From: Maniola hyperantus
Lineage: Eukaryota; Arthropoda; Insecta; Lepidoptera; Nymphalidae
DNA: 64,000 bases
Reading direction: 5' to 3'
NCBI RefSeq assembly: GCF_902806685.2
Contig: NC_048548.1
Span: forward strand, 13,666,557-13,730,556
Shown here: one piece after another, positions 54,201-64,000 of the stretch
Layout: every line of letters starts with the position of its first letter
How positions within the stretch are numbered: the first letter of the stretch is position 1
The notes under the pieces: model-generated
Databases searched by the model: none
What the model was told of the DNA's origin: nothing
What the model saw: only the letters and a program-made list of their open reading frames with translations
Translations under genes and position numbers: made by a program

Positions 54201-57200
54201 CGAAATAATTTAAAAAAAATCGACAACTCGAAAGTGTGAGAAACAACAGTAACTCCCTAGACGTAACGTGAATATTAGGTAGGTACATCCACTCGAACCG
54301 CGCTGTCAATAAAGTAAAAAAGTTCAGAGCAAAATAAACTCTCGCGCGTAGTGATACGGCATAAACTAGCCTGCACGCACGCGGTATCACTATTGGTTCG
54401 AGGTCTCATTCGATTTTTGTTTTTCTCGTTTGTAAATTTGACATTTTTGACTCTAGTAATTTTTTATATTTATAAATCGATTGTAATATCACGACAAAAT
54501 CATTTTGCTTCGGGAAAACAACCATTAAAATTTCAGCGTGTATATTTCGGGTTGGAAAAATAATCACTTAAACTACAAAATGAGGCAAATGGTTCTTGGT
54601 ATTGGATTGTATTTAGGTAGTATAACAATAACGCTAAGTTTTTGCTAGCGTTCTGGTTACACCCTGTATAATAATTTATCAAATACGTTGTATGGTGTTG
54701 CGATAAACTTACGCCTTTGTACTGCTTTTGGTTTGAACGTGTCGTCGGTAGTCGACACATTGTCGCTTGCATCATAATCATCTTTTAAAGTTCCTGTAAA
54801 TAAAACAAAACTTCACTATAAGTACCTTAGTTTATAAGAACTTGTGTTCTTCTTTCTTTACTCTGGGCTGGTTTCCGCACTTAAATGTTTTCGTCTGTTG
54901 TGCGAAAAAAACCTTGAGTTATTCTACTATGTATAAAACAGTAATAGTTTTTAGGGTTCTGAACCTCAAAAGGAAAAAGGAACCCTTATAGAATCACCTA
55001 TAGAGTACTTCCCGTTGACCTAGAATCATGAAAGGCAGGTTGGTAGGTAAGTAGTTCTTATAGCACAAGTAAAGGAAAAAAATCAAGAAACCGTGGATGG
55101 AAGAAATTTGTGGTTAGGGAGTAGGTACCTACATCACAAAAAAATATTTAAATATGTTCATTTTTTTTTATTCATTATAGGCAAACGCTTAATCGCAATC
55201 ACACCTGATGGAAAGTGATGATGCGGCGGCGGATTCATGAATTAATAATTAAGTATTTGAATTTTCAATGTTAGATAACTTAATATAAAGTGGGGTGACA
55301 TAATATGAAAGGGGCTTACCTGTAAATTCTAAAACAGATTATTATTTATTTTTATGCATAATAGTCTTTGATTTATCGTGCAAAATGTCGTAAAAAATAC
55401 CGTTCCTTCCCCCCTCCCCCCCCCCTTCTCCTCCCCTTATCTCCGAAGTTAACCAGTGAAAAATCTGAAAGAATTATGGTCAATAGAAATTAATATATAA
55501 TTTCATTGAATCTCAGTGAGTTTTGAACCTTAGATTGCATGTACCACAATGTGAGAGCGCAGTCTTTAAAAATAAAATTCCATTCAAAGGGTTTAATAAA
55601 ACTGCCATACCCCTTCCAGGTCCGTAATCTTAGATTACGTCCTGTAGCCCTACCGCGGTTGTTTGACAGCTACAATGTCACGATCGCAATCATCTCTGAT
55701 TGGTTAATGCTCGTTCACTATTGGCTACAATGCATTGTTGCAACAAGAATTGCACAAATTCAGCCAATCAGAACAATTGAGATTGTAATAATGATTGATG
55801 CAGGTTTTAGACAATCGCCCTACTGGTGAGTTTGCAGTCAAAGGCTCACTTGTATCTGATTTTTCAAAAAACAAACAAACTTACCTTTAGACGCCTCCAT
55901 CAACAACTGTATCATATCTGGTCTCTCGATGTTGTTCTTCTCCCTGTGCTCCATCGTGCTCGTCACCAGGTGGTTGAAGAAGTCCATAGTTTCGGCCGGG
56001 AAGACTTTTACGCCAAGTTTCTAAATGATTAAAGAGCGTGGATTTGCAGCTCGCTTCAGGCGATGCGTTGGATTACATTAATTTTACTTTTAAACACGGC
56101 CGGCATAATAGGGCCGATTCTCTTGTACACGATCTCTAATCTAAACTAAATTAACAGGTCTAAATCTAGTGCTGACCTTTTCCGCAAGCAACATTTTGAA
56201 AGGAATAGCAATAGATTTTAGACGTGCCATTTTAGTTTAGTTTAGAGATTGTGTACAACGGAATAAGCCACAATATTATCTCTACATAGTATAAAATAAA
56301 GTCGCTTCCCGCGTCTGTATGTATGTATGAACGCGTAGATCTTGTAAACTACGCAACGGATTTTAATGCGGTTTTCACCAATAGATAGAGTGATTCAAGA
56401 GGAAGGTTTATAGTTATAGTTTAATTCTTACAAAATTAGAGATCTAGACAAATTGAAGTAATGTAAATTAGGTCGGAAAAAAATCCTCTCATTTGAGAGT
56501 TTCCGTGGCAAATACACCTCAATGACACCACATTAGTATCTACATTGCACCCATGCGAAGCCGGGGCGGGACGCTAGTATCTAAATATATCTAAATATAT
56601 AAAAGGAAAAGTTGACTGGCTGACTGATCTATCAACGTACAGCTCAAGCTACTGGATGGGTCGGGCTGAAATTTGGCATGCAGATAGTTATTATAACGTA
56701 GACATCCGCTAAGACAGGATTTTGGAAAATTCAACCCCTAAAGGGATAAAATAGGGGTTAGAAATTTGTGTAGTCCACGCGGACGAAGTCGCGGGAATAA
56801 GCCAGTATTGTTATAAAGGCATACTGAACCAGTGGTAGATGTATTTAATAATTCAAAAGCATTTGTAAAAATTTAATTGAATAAAAAATATTTATATTCA
56901 ATTCTATTTTGAAAGATAAATAAAAGACAAACAATAATCAGATAGGAAAAGTTCGCTGAGTGACTTTGAGCTTTCTTATGAAGCCCATAGTTAGCGACCA
57001 TGTCTCGGATCCATATGACGTCATCACTGGCAACACGCATTGTTCGAGTACTTTGGTCTTTTAGCTTACTTCATCATCATCATCAACTGATAGACGTCCA
57101 CTGGTAGACATAGATCTCTTGTAGGGACTTACACACACCGCGGTCTTGCGCCGCCTGAATCCAGCGGCTCCCTGCGACTCATCTGATGTCGTCCGCCCAC

Positions 57201-60200
57201 CTACTGGGGCGTCTTCCAGCGCTGCACCTCCCGATGCGACGTCACCATTCCACCTTGGGACCCCGACGTCCATCGGTTTTCCGAACTATGTGCCCTGCCC
57301 CTTTCCACTTCAGCTTCGCAACCTGTTGAGCTATGTTGGCTACTCTAGTTCTCCTACAGATCTCCTCATTTCTGATTTGACCACGTAGAGAAACTCCGAG
57401 TACAGCTCTCTCTCCCTTTTGGTGCTTACCTTAGATAAGTTAGGGAAGACAGCAATAAAGAAGAACAGGAACCGCTGCCAGCCGGTGAACTTGAACAGGT
57501 CCTGCCCTGTCTTGTAGAACTTGTTGTCCTTGTCGCGCACCGAGTCCATCTGCAGGCCGAAGGCGGCGGACGCGATGACGTCACTCGTGTAGCGGCGTAA
57601 CAAGTCCTCGACGTGAATATCTTCACCGATGCAACCTATGGACAACCAGATAGATTTAAAGCGTCGATAGTTCAACGGTAAACAAAATCAGGAGGCTGAC
57701 TAATCTTTTCACAACGACGGCTATCTTTAAGACCGAGCTGTCGTGGTTGCGGCTTTTTGGGCTGCCCATGTTTGAGGTGACCGTCGACTCGAGGAGGCTA
57801 CGGCTACCTTTAAGACTGAGCTATCGCGGCATCACGGCATCGTACCAGAACGCTAAATCGCTTGGCGGCATGGCTTTGTCGATAGGGCTACTACTACTAG
57901 CCACCACCAGACCAGACCAGAAATTTAGAAATTATAAAATTCCAAACCCCTGCCGGGAATCGAACCCCGGACCTCCCACTAATAATACAACAACGCTTGC
58001 AACCACTGCACCAGAGAGGTCGTTGTTCTGTTTACTCTGAAAGAAGTTCAACTACAGTCGAATTTTTGTTTTTTGACTTTTCCAGTGTTACCAGATTTTT
58101 ATGAAAAACTAGCTGCCCCGGCGAACTTCGTACCGCTTATTTTCATTCGATTCAGTAAAACCTGCATCAATCATTATTACAATCTCAATTGTTCTGATTG
58201 GCTGAATTTGTGCGATTCTTGTTGCAACAATGCATTGTAGCGAATAGTGAGCAAGCGTCAACCAATCAGAGGTGATTGCGATCGTGACATTATATCTGTC
58301 ATTCTACCGCAATCGAGCAGCTGCAGGGCGATTGTCTAAAACCTGCATCAATCATTATTACAATCTCAATTGTTCTGATTGGCTGAATTTGTGCGATTCT
58401 TGTTGCAACAATGCATTGTGGCCAATAGTGAGCGAGCATTAACCAATCAGAGATGATTGCGATCGTGACATTGTAGCTGTCAAACAACCGCGGTAGGGCC
58501 ACTGGTTCATTGACTCATTCACATGACACAACTGAACCACATACATAACTATAATCTTAATTTCATAATTCATAATTCATTTATTGCATAAGTGTCAGTG
58601 TAAAAAAGATGTTACATAAATTATTAAGTAGGTACATGTCACAATCTGCCATAATATAATGGCGTGCAATATTAAATATAGTACATTATAATTTTAGTAA
58701 TCAATACAGAAAATAGAAAATTTACAATTCAAATAGGTATAAATGAGTAAGAATCATGTCAATCATAATAATATGTTATTAAATGCCGAAAAAACTATCC
58801 TTATCCTCTTTAAAATTAAACAAGTCATTTATATAATGGTTTTAAATACTCATTAATCGAATAGTAGCATTTCTCTAACAACCACTTGTTTAAGAATGAT
58901 TTTAGTGAAGGCAGTCGCATTACTTTAACGTGGGAAGGAAGCTGTGGCCCTACCGCGGTTGTTTGACAGCTACAATGTCACGATCGCAATCATCTCTGAT
59001 TGGTTAATGCTCGCTCACTATTGGCCACAATGCATTGTTGCAACAAGAATCGCACAAATTCAGCCAATCAGAACAATTGAGATTGTAATAATGATTGATG
59101 CAGGTTTTAGACAATCGCCCCGCTGGTTAAATATGCTTATTGCCATGCAATATGAGTTATTTTGAAATAAGCATTAATTTTGGTATCATTATTTTACGAT
59201 TTGACAGCTAATGTCAAAACGTGTTGATTAATTAAAATTTCGACTATAGATTTTGTGTCCGTTCAGTCCTTCAAATGCGGTTTAACAGTGATAACAGCTG
59301 CTTAGTTGATTCTTGGCCGATGATATCACTCCCGTCCCCTTCGTTGACCTTGCGTGTGGTATCAATTATTGTGTTTTTTTGTTTTCCGTGGGTTTTTAAT
59401 TAATTTCATTAATTTATTATTCATGCATTCCAATATTGATTATATAAATTACTATGCAATTATTTTTATAATTGGGTATTTGACTAAGTACATCAAAAAT
59501 AAATTATTTCTCAGTGATTATTAAATAGAGGGTCTTCCAAAATACGTAAAATCCACGCCCTTTGTTGGTTTTAAGTGTAATAAGTAATAACCATTTTAAA
59601 TTATCGATTAAACTAAAAAAGCACGTCAAATGATTGTGACGTCACACACCGGTATTTCATAGAATATCGCATACTAAGAGCGCGTTTTGACGTTTGACGA
59701 AAAGTTACTGATTTGACTAGTTGTCAAATACCGTATTACAATATTGAAACCCCGTTGGGGCACAGCAGTTATAGCAGTTTATTATTTTATTAGGTAACTA
59801 GCTTATGCTCGCGACTTCGTCCGCGTGGACTACACAAATTTCAAACCTCTATTTTACCCCCTTAGGGATTGAATTTTCAAAAATCCTTTCTTAGCGGATG
59901 CCTACGTCATAATAGCTATCTGCATGCCAAATTTCAGCCCGATCCGTCCAGTAGTTTGAGCTGTGCGCTGATAGATCAGTCAGTCAGTCAGTCAGTCAGT
60001 CAGTCACCTTTTCCTTTTATATATTTAGATATTACCATAGGCACTTATAATTTACACAATTTTTTTGTGTAGCTAAAGAACCAGCAAAAACTTGAGCAAG
60101 CAAGTACCTTTCAAGTGGTTGACGATGTTGGCGCTGATCTCCGTCATGAAGGGCAGCATCTTCCTCATCTTGGATCCGGTGAAGGCCGGGCTAAGGGTAG

Positions 60201-62633
60201 TGCGCATGTCATGCCACCTTTCACCTAAAATGCATTATTTTATTTAGGCGGTAATATAGTCTAGTGATTGATGTCGGCCTCCTTTTCAGTTGGTCTGGAC
60301 TTCGATCTCAGGCGCGCAACTCTAATATCTTGGAACTGAAAACGCACATGGCGTTTTAAGATAAAAAAATTAAGCAAAAAAACAATGCAATTATACGAGG
60401 TGTAGTATGATAATAGGTACTGTGTCAAAATATAGTATTAAGAGATAGTATAAGAGTAAAAACTGAAACAAAGCTTAAAGTTACAATAGAAACTTTGCTG
60501 TAGTACTTATGCCGTTTTGATCGAATTATTTTAGCACAATATTTTAGGCCGTTCTGCTTGGAAATAAGTTCAGATTTGTACCAACATAATAACGTTTAGA
60601 TTTAAAAAAAATTTTTGATAAGCGTAATCAAACCGTTTTATTGACCAGCTAGGTGATTCTCTAACTCAGTGTCTAACACTAAATGATAGCCACCGAGGTT
60701 GGTTAGTTCTACATTGCTGCTTCACGGGGTGATATTAAAATATTTTTCGTAAAAAACCTTCAACGAATTAAAAAACTGGCCAAGTGCGAGTCAGGCTCGC
60801 GCAATGAGGGTTCCGTGCTACAGTCGTATTTTTTCGACATTTTGCAGGATAATTCAAAAACTATGATACATAAAAATAAATAAAAATCTGTTTTAGAATG
60901 TACAGGTGAAGACCTTTCATATGATACCCCACTTGATATAGTTCTCTTACTTCGAAATGGAAAATACTAATTGTTAGTTCATGACCACAATTTAATATTT
61001 TTTTGTGTGATGTAACCACAAATTCACGGTTTTCAGATTTTTCCCCAAATGTCACCTATAAGATCTACCTACCTGCCAAATTTCATGATTCTAGGTCAAT
61101 GGGAAGTACCCTGTAGGTTTCTTGATAGACAGACAGACAGACAACAAAGTGATCCTATAGGGGTTCCGTTTTTCCTTTTGAGGTACGGAACCCTAAAAAT
61201 GAACTCCGTGGCTATCATTCAGTGTTAGAAACTGAATTAGCGAATCACCCTGCTGTTCCTTACACATCACTTGCTTTTACAGGGAGAAGAACATTGTGAG
61301 GAAACCTTCATGCCTGATAGTCTCCATAATGTTCTAAAAGATGTGTGAAGTCTGCCAATCCACACTTGGCCAGCGTGGTGGATTATGACTTCTGCCTGGT
61401 CTTTGGCAAGAAAACTCCTTCTATATTATGACTAAATGAAAGGGAACATGCCCCTCAGCAATGAGGAATACGATTTAGAGAGAGATAGTTTGGGTGGATT
61501 AAATCTATGATATCCCCCATTTAAGGGAGCGCACCTCCCAGCCACCCAGCGCTCTTACGGTCATTCTCACCTGCACGCGGTGCCCCCTGCTGGACTACTG
61601 ACGAGGCTCTGGCGACCGACAAATGGCGGTACAACCACTCGAGCTGGCTAGACTGGATAAATGACACAGGCCGGTGTCGGGCAGCAGCGAAACCGGTGCG
61701 ACCAGTCTAGCCCTGCGATGACCAACACGCCTGCCCAGCGCGGTCATTACGGGCAAAACCTTGTATGGGAGCCTTACAAGAGACCTATGTCCAGCAGTGG
61801 ACGTCTATTGGTTGATGATGATGATGATGAAATCTAAGATGTTTAAGCCGTCATGAACTGTGTACCTTTCATCAGAAACAAGCTTCCTCCAAACAATGGG
61901 TCAACCTCCTCAGGAAAGAATTCCTTGTGGTCGACAAAGTGATCGAAGTCCTTGATCGTGATGGCTTTCATCAGCTCCCGGTCTCGGATGAGGAGGACCG
62001 GAGCCGTGCCGTCTATGTAACCTACATACCTAAACAAAATATTATATATATAAATACTAGCTGATGCCCGCGACTTCGTCCGCGTATAATAACTCAAAAA
62101 CTATGTATGATGCGTAAAAATAAATAAAAATCAGTTTTAGAATGCACAGGTGAAGACCTTTTATATGATACCCCACTTGATATAGTTATCTTACTTCGAA
62201 AGTTGAAAATACTAATTATTAGTTCATGACCACAATTTTTTTTTTGTGTGATATAACGGTGTAAATTCACGGTTTTCAGATTTATCCCCTAATGCCAGCT
62301 ATAAGCACCTTCCTGCCAAATTTCATGATTCTAGATCAACAGGAAGTACCCTGTAGGTTTCTTGACAGACAGACGAACAGACAGACAGACAGACAGACAA
62401 CAAAAACCCTAAAAACATACTCACTTTTCATTAGGGAAAGCCCGATACAACGTATCTAAATCATCAACCATATGACTCCTTTGAATCGTGGAATTGAACA
62501 CATTCCCAAAAATCGGTACCCCGGGTAAGTACTGCACTCCCCTATTGTCGAAATAGTAATGTACCCTTTTGTACAGGTACAAAAAGTACGCAAGTAACGC
62601 GGTTAAAAGGGAGACTATAATTTCGACGATCAT
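51210..62633 (-). CDS. CYP9A-like: Cytochrome P450, CYP9 family (CYP9A-like), gene C; 10 exons, 521 aa
   Basis: Most divergent of the three copies but with exactly the same exon lengths. Exons in transcript order: 62425-62633, 61866-62029, 60108-60224, 57430-57635, 55885-56020, 54713-54793, 52995-53213, 52692-52789, 51938-52106, 51210-51376 (stop included). The first donor is GTGAGT rather than GTAAGT; the other boundaries match A and B. Exon 1 differs most (for example NVFNSTIQRSHMV where A has NILKSTFLKNHSV). The I-helix motif reads AGYDSS, the K-helix ETQR is kept, and the haem loop reads FGMGPRICIG, with Ile where A and B have Asn just before the Cys465 ligand. Hydrophobic N-terminal anchor and LPGVPIFGN hinge are present. 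Intron 1 is longer than in A and B because of a dispersed repeat. It is the upstream member of the array; nothing downstream in the frame suggests decay. Confidence 0.92.
51377..51937. other. Gene C intron 9
   Basis: SINE type 2 3' end (51522-51605, with a T18 run) inserted in the SINE type 1 body seen in A and B; two exon-7-like fragments (about 51715-51745 and 51785-51815). Confidence 0.65.
52213..52389. mobile_element. Mariner-like MITE in gene C intron 8
   Basis: Orthologue of the A and B copies, slightly diverged. Confidence 0.7.
54005..54140 (-). mobile_element. LINE 3' end in gene C intron 6
   Basis: ATTCTTTATTGCATCACAAA tail region and GACAGGTTACAAAAAAGAAA, the latter also at 23640-23665 in gene A. 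Family not identified. Confidence 0.4.
54948..55400 (-). repeat. Dispersed GGGTTCCGTAC repeat (gene C intron 5)
   Basis: Orthologue of the B copy, interrupted by a short SINE type 2-like piece near 55160-55230. Confidence 0.6.
55642..55825 (+). mobile_element. 184-bp MITE-like repeat in gene C intron 5
   Basis: CTGTAGCCCTACCGCGG to GACAATCGCCCTACTG. Gene B reads GATTACGTCATCACTGGTG across the site, so the copy is C-specific. Confidence 0.8.
56583..56812 (+). mobile_element. Helitron-like repeat subfamily 2 (gene C intron 4)
   Basis: Orthologue of 25468-25662; the preceding 56085-56280 contains a separate inverted pair around TTTAGACGTGCC. Confidence 0.5.
56945..57425 (-). mobile_element. 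Rearranged RTE fragments abutting exon 4 (gene C)
   Basis: Same swapped structure as in A and B; the insertion and rearrangement predate all three genes. Confidence 0.75.
57835..58025 (-). mobile_element. SINE type 2 remnant (gene C intron 3)
   Basis: Orthologue of the SINE in A (27340) and the split SINE in B; uninterrupted here. Confidence 0.75.
58152..58320 (-). mobile_element. 184-bp MITE-like repeat, degenerate copy
   Basis: Immediately followed by a better copy in the same orientation, forming a tandem pair. Confidence 0.65.
58324..58504 (-). mobile_element. 184-bp MITE-like repeat
   Basis: Near-complete; ends CAGGGCGATTG and GTAGGGCCACTG. Confidence 0.75.
58560..58940 (-). mobile_element. 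LINE 3' end in gene C intron 3
   Basis: Minus strand encodes an RT C-terminus near 58930-58830 (PSHVKVMRLPSLKSFL, then NKWLLEKCYYSINEYL) and ends in ATAATTCATAATTCAT at the low side. Confidence 0.65.
58942..59125 (+). mobile_element. 184-bp MITE-like repeat
   Basis: CTGTGGCCCTACCGCGG to CAATCGCCCCGCTG; opposite orientation to the pair at 58152-58504, so the LINE end lies between inverted MITEs. Confidence 0.75.
59126..59800. other. Gene C intron 3, unassigned
   Basis: 59175-59400 aligns with gene B 47295-47520 (ancestral intron). The rest has no feature. Confidence 0.4.
59801..60028 (-). mobile_element. Helitron-like repeat subfamily 2
   Basis: CTAGCTTATGCTCGCGACTT to (CAGT)n and ACCTTTTCCTTTTATATAT; about 80 bp from exon 3. 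Confidence 0.6.
60225..60771. other. Start of gene C intron 2, unassigned
   Basis: AT-rich; no supported feature. Confidence 0.4.
60772..61199 (+). repeat. Dispersed GGGTTCCGTAC repeat (gene C intron 2)
   Basis: ACTGGCCAAGTGCGAGTCAG to GGTACGGAACCCTAAAAA; full-length copy. Confidence 0.75.
61260..61400 (+). mobile_element. SINE type 1 body fragment
   Basis: CATCACTTGCTTTTACAGGG and TGTGAAGTCTGCCAATCCAC; head missing. Confidence 0.6.
61490..61835 (+). mobile_element. GC-rich retroelement end with (GAT)n tail
   Basis: Ends AGAGACCTATGTCCAGCAGT (the RTE QETYVQQW ending), a stop, and GATGATGATGATGATG. The upstream GC-rich part does not match the other RTE copies. Confidence 0.55.
62095..62412 (+). 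repeat. Dispersed GGGTTCCGTAC repeat in gene C intron 1
   Basis: Body and (GACA)n end of the family inserted into an intron that is only about 121 bp in A and B. A 36-bp Helitron end (62057-62092) sits beside it. Confidence 0.7.
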
Positions 62634-62867
62634 TTCGACTCAATGTCACTGATGTACTAACAAGTAACAACTAGTACTTAGCTATCAGAAATTCGTATCA
62701 AACCAAGTTTTCGAACGAGTATTTAAATTTAAAGTTGATAACTTGGCTAAAGTAACGAGGGGTGGCTGGTGAAGTTATCGATATCTACAAGTATGTCCTT
62801 ACTAACTGGATTGGCCATTACAAAATTAATTTTTTATGCAAGTTTTTTTTAATTATTGTTTCAGATA

Positions 62868-62965
62868 CCCTTTGAAGTTAGCCCTTGTAATCTCACCTGG
62901 TGGTAAGTGATGATGCAGTCTAAGATGGAAGCGGGCTGGAAGGAGTATGGCAGTTTTTTGAAACC
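62868..62965 (-). mobile_element. SINE type 2, 3' part
   Basis: TAGCCCTTGTAATCTCACC and GATGATGCAGTCTAAGATGG. Confidence 0.6.
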
Positions 62966-62989
62966 AGTGCCCTTTTTTTTCTCTCGTGA

Positions 62990-63660
62990 GGAAAATCCAT
63001 CATGGATACCACCGGCCACGGGGGTGCACAATGGTTATGTCGGACTCCTACCGACTAAAAATCTCACACAGCACAAGGGACCAACGACGTCTCGTTACTC
63101 CGCCAGCGGATGTCCGCCGCAGCAGACCCACCACTGGGGCACTCCGTCTCCCCAAACACCGTTAGAGGCATGCCGGAACCACAGCACGTCAACCAACCTG
63201 AGAACCACACCGTGAGCGACGGACCGCCCCGTGTCCATCATCTACAGATCCTCACGAGGCCTAGGGCTCGCGGGGAGGGCCATACCCTCTCCACGTTCCC
63301 CATCCTCACCATCTCCCTCGCCCGTCACCAAACGAGACAGGCGAGAGACCGTTGGGGCAGCCAGTGTTTGGATGGGTGATGAAACACTCATTAGTCATTA
63401 CCATACCACCCACCACAGCCACACCCTGCGCTCCTGGGGCTAGCCCCCATGGGTGCGTCTACTGCGCCCTCTGCTCTCTCAGAGGGACGCGCGGACAACA
63501 CCCCCTCCTTGCCAGGTCAATTAGCCATCCATGGCTAACAATATCCCGTGAAGAGAAACTTTTAACCATGTTACCAGGGTACACCGGCCCAAGCGCTGCT
63601 CTTCCCCCGGAAGGGACTCGCAACACTCAGGCACACGGGGAGGTTACCTAGCTGGTACCC
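62990..63660. repeat. GC-richer unclassified stretch upstream of gene C
   Basis: Sharp compositional change against its AT-rich flanks, with several overlapping open frames of 70-102 codons and none convincing. It may be the 5' part of a retroelement. I see no known domain. Confidence 0.4.
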
Positions 63661-63689
63661 CAGAAAGATTATACCCTGGATTAGCACAC

Positions 63690-63780
63690 AGGCTACTTTT
63701 TATCCCGGAAAATCAAAGAGTTCCTACGGGATTTTTAAAAACCTAAATCGACGCGGACGACGTCGCAGGCATCATCTAGT
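63690..63780 (+). mobile_element. Helitron 3' end fragment
   Basis: TTTTTATCCCGGAAAATCAA to GACGTCGCAGGCATCATCTAG. Confidence 0.5.
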
Positions 63781-64000
63781 ACCTACTTGATATAAATATG
63801 ATTATTGGTACTTAAAGGGAAATATTGTGGAAATGTATGACAAATCTGTATTTAACAAGCGAAACGCTAGCAATAAGGGAGCCATCAATAAGTTGGTATC
63901 TGATCGCGTAAACAGCTCCTATCCCGTCATTCTGGCTCACGATGTTTTTCCTTATCAACATTGACTTACCCTATATTTTCCCCCGTCGAAGACAGATTTT
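63781..64000. other. Window end, no gene seen
   Basis: No supported feature. Confidence 0.4.

Noticed and set aside
63110..63651. Protein gene upstream of gene C
   Set aside because: Several overlapping frames in a GC-rich stretch, no domain, no splice or promoter support.

Overview
The window is nuclear DNA of an insect, almost certainly a moth or butterfly. It is AT-rich and intron-rich. It is packed with repeats of a lepidopteran kind: tRNA-derived SINEs with (GAT)n tails, short Helitrons ending in CTAG, RTE and Jockey-like non-LTR fragments, and MITEs. It also holds a tandem cluster of ten-exon cytochrome P450 genes of the CYP9 (CYP9A-like) type. No bacterial, viral or organellar genes were seen.

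The core is three head-to-tail P450 genes, all on the minus strand: gene A (21417-31069), gene B (32309-48820) and gene C (51210-62633). I traced every exon through its GT/AG boundaries. Each gene has ten exons of the same ten lengths (209, 164, 117, 206, 136, 81, 219, 98, 169, 167 nt), giving 1566 nt and 521 residues. Each keeps WxxxR, AGYxSS, ExxR, PDRF and the haem-cysteine loop. All three look functional and would encode ER-anchored monooxygenases of the detoxification type. A and B are the youngest pair (about 20 amino-acid differences counted by eye); C is more distant. Gene size (9.7, 16.5 and 11.4 kb) differs only through intronic insertions.

1-21 kb is intergenic DNA downstream of gene A. 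It holds a short tandem repeat, one probable tRNA-Ala(CGC) gene, SINEs, Helitrons, MITEs, decayed LINE ends and large palindromes, and no protein gene that I can support. 31.1-32.3 kb and 48.8-51.2 kb are the spacers between the P450 genes; 62.6-64 kb lies upstream of gene C and contains a GC-richer unclassified repeat.

Because the three genes are aligned copies, they act as empty-site controls for one another. Gene B intron 3 took five insertions absent from A: a full-length SINE, a LINE, a 2.9-kb foldback element, a Jockey-like LINE and a further retrosequence. The foldback element (41718-44626) is the most unusual object here. It has 8-bp target duplications, long imperfect inverted arms and a 2-kb tandem array of 232/233-bp hairpin-rich GC-rich units with a three-unit higher-order period.
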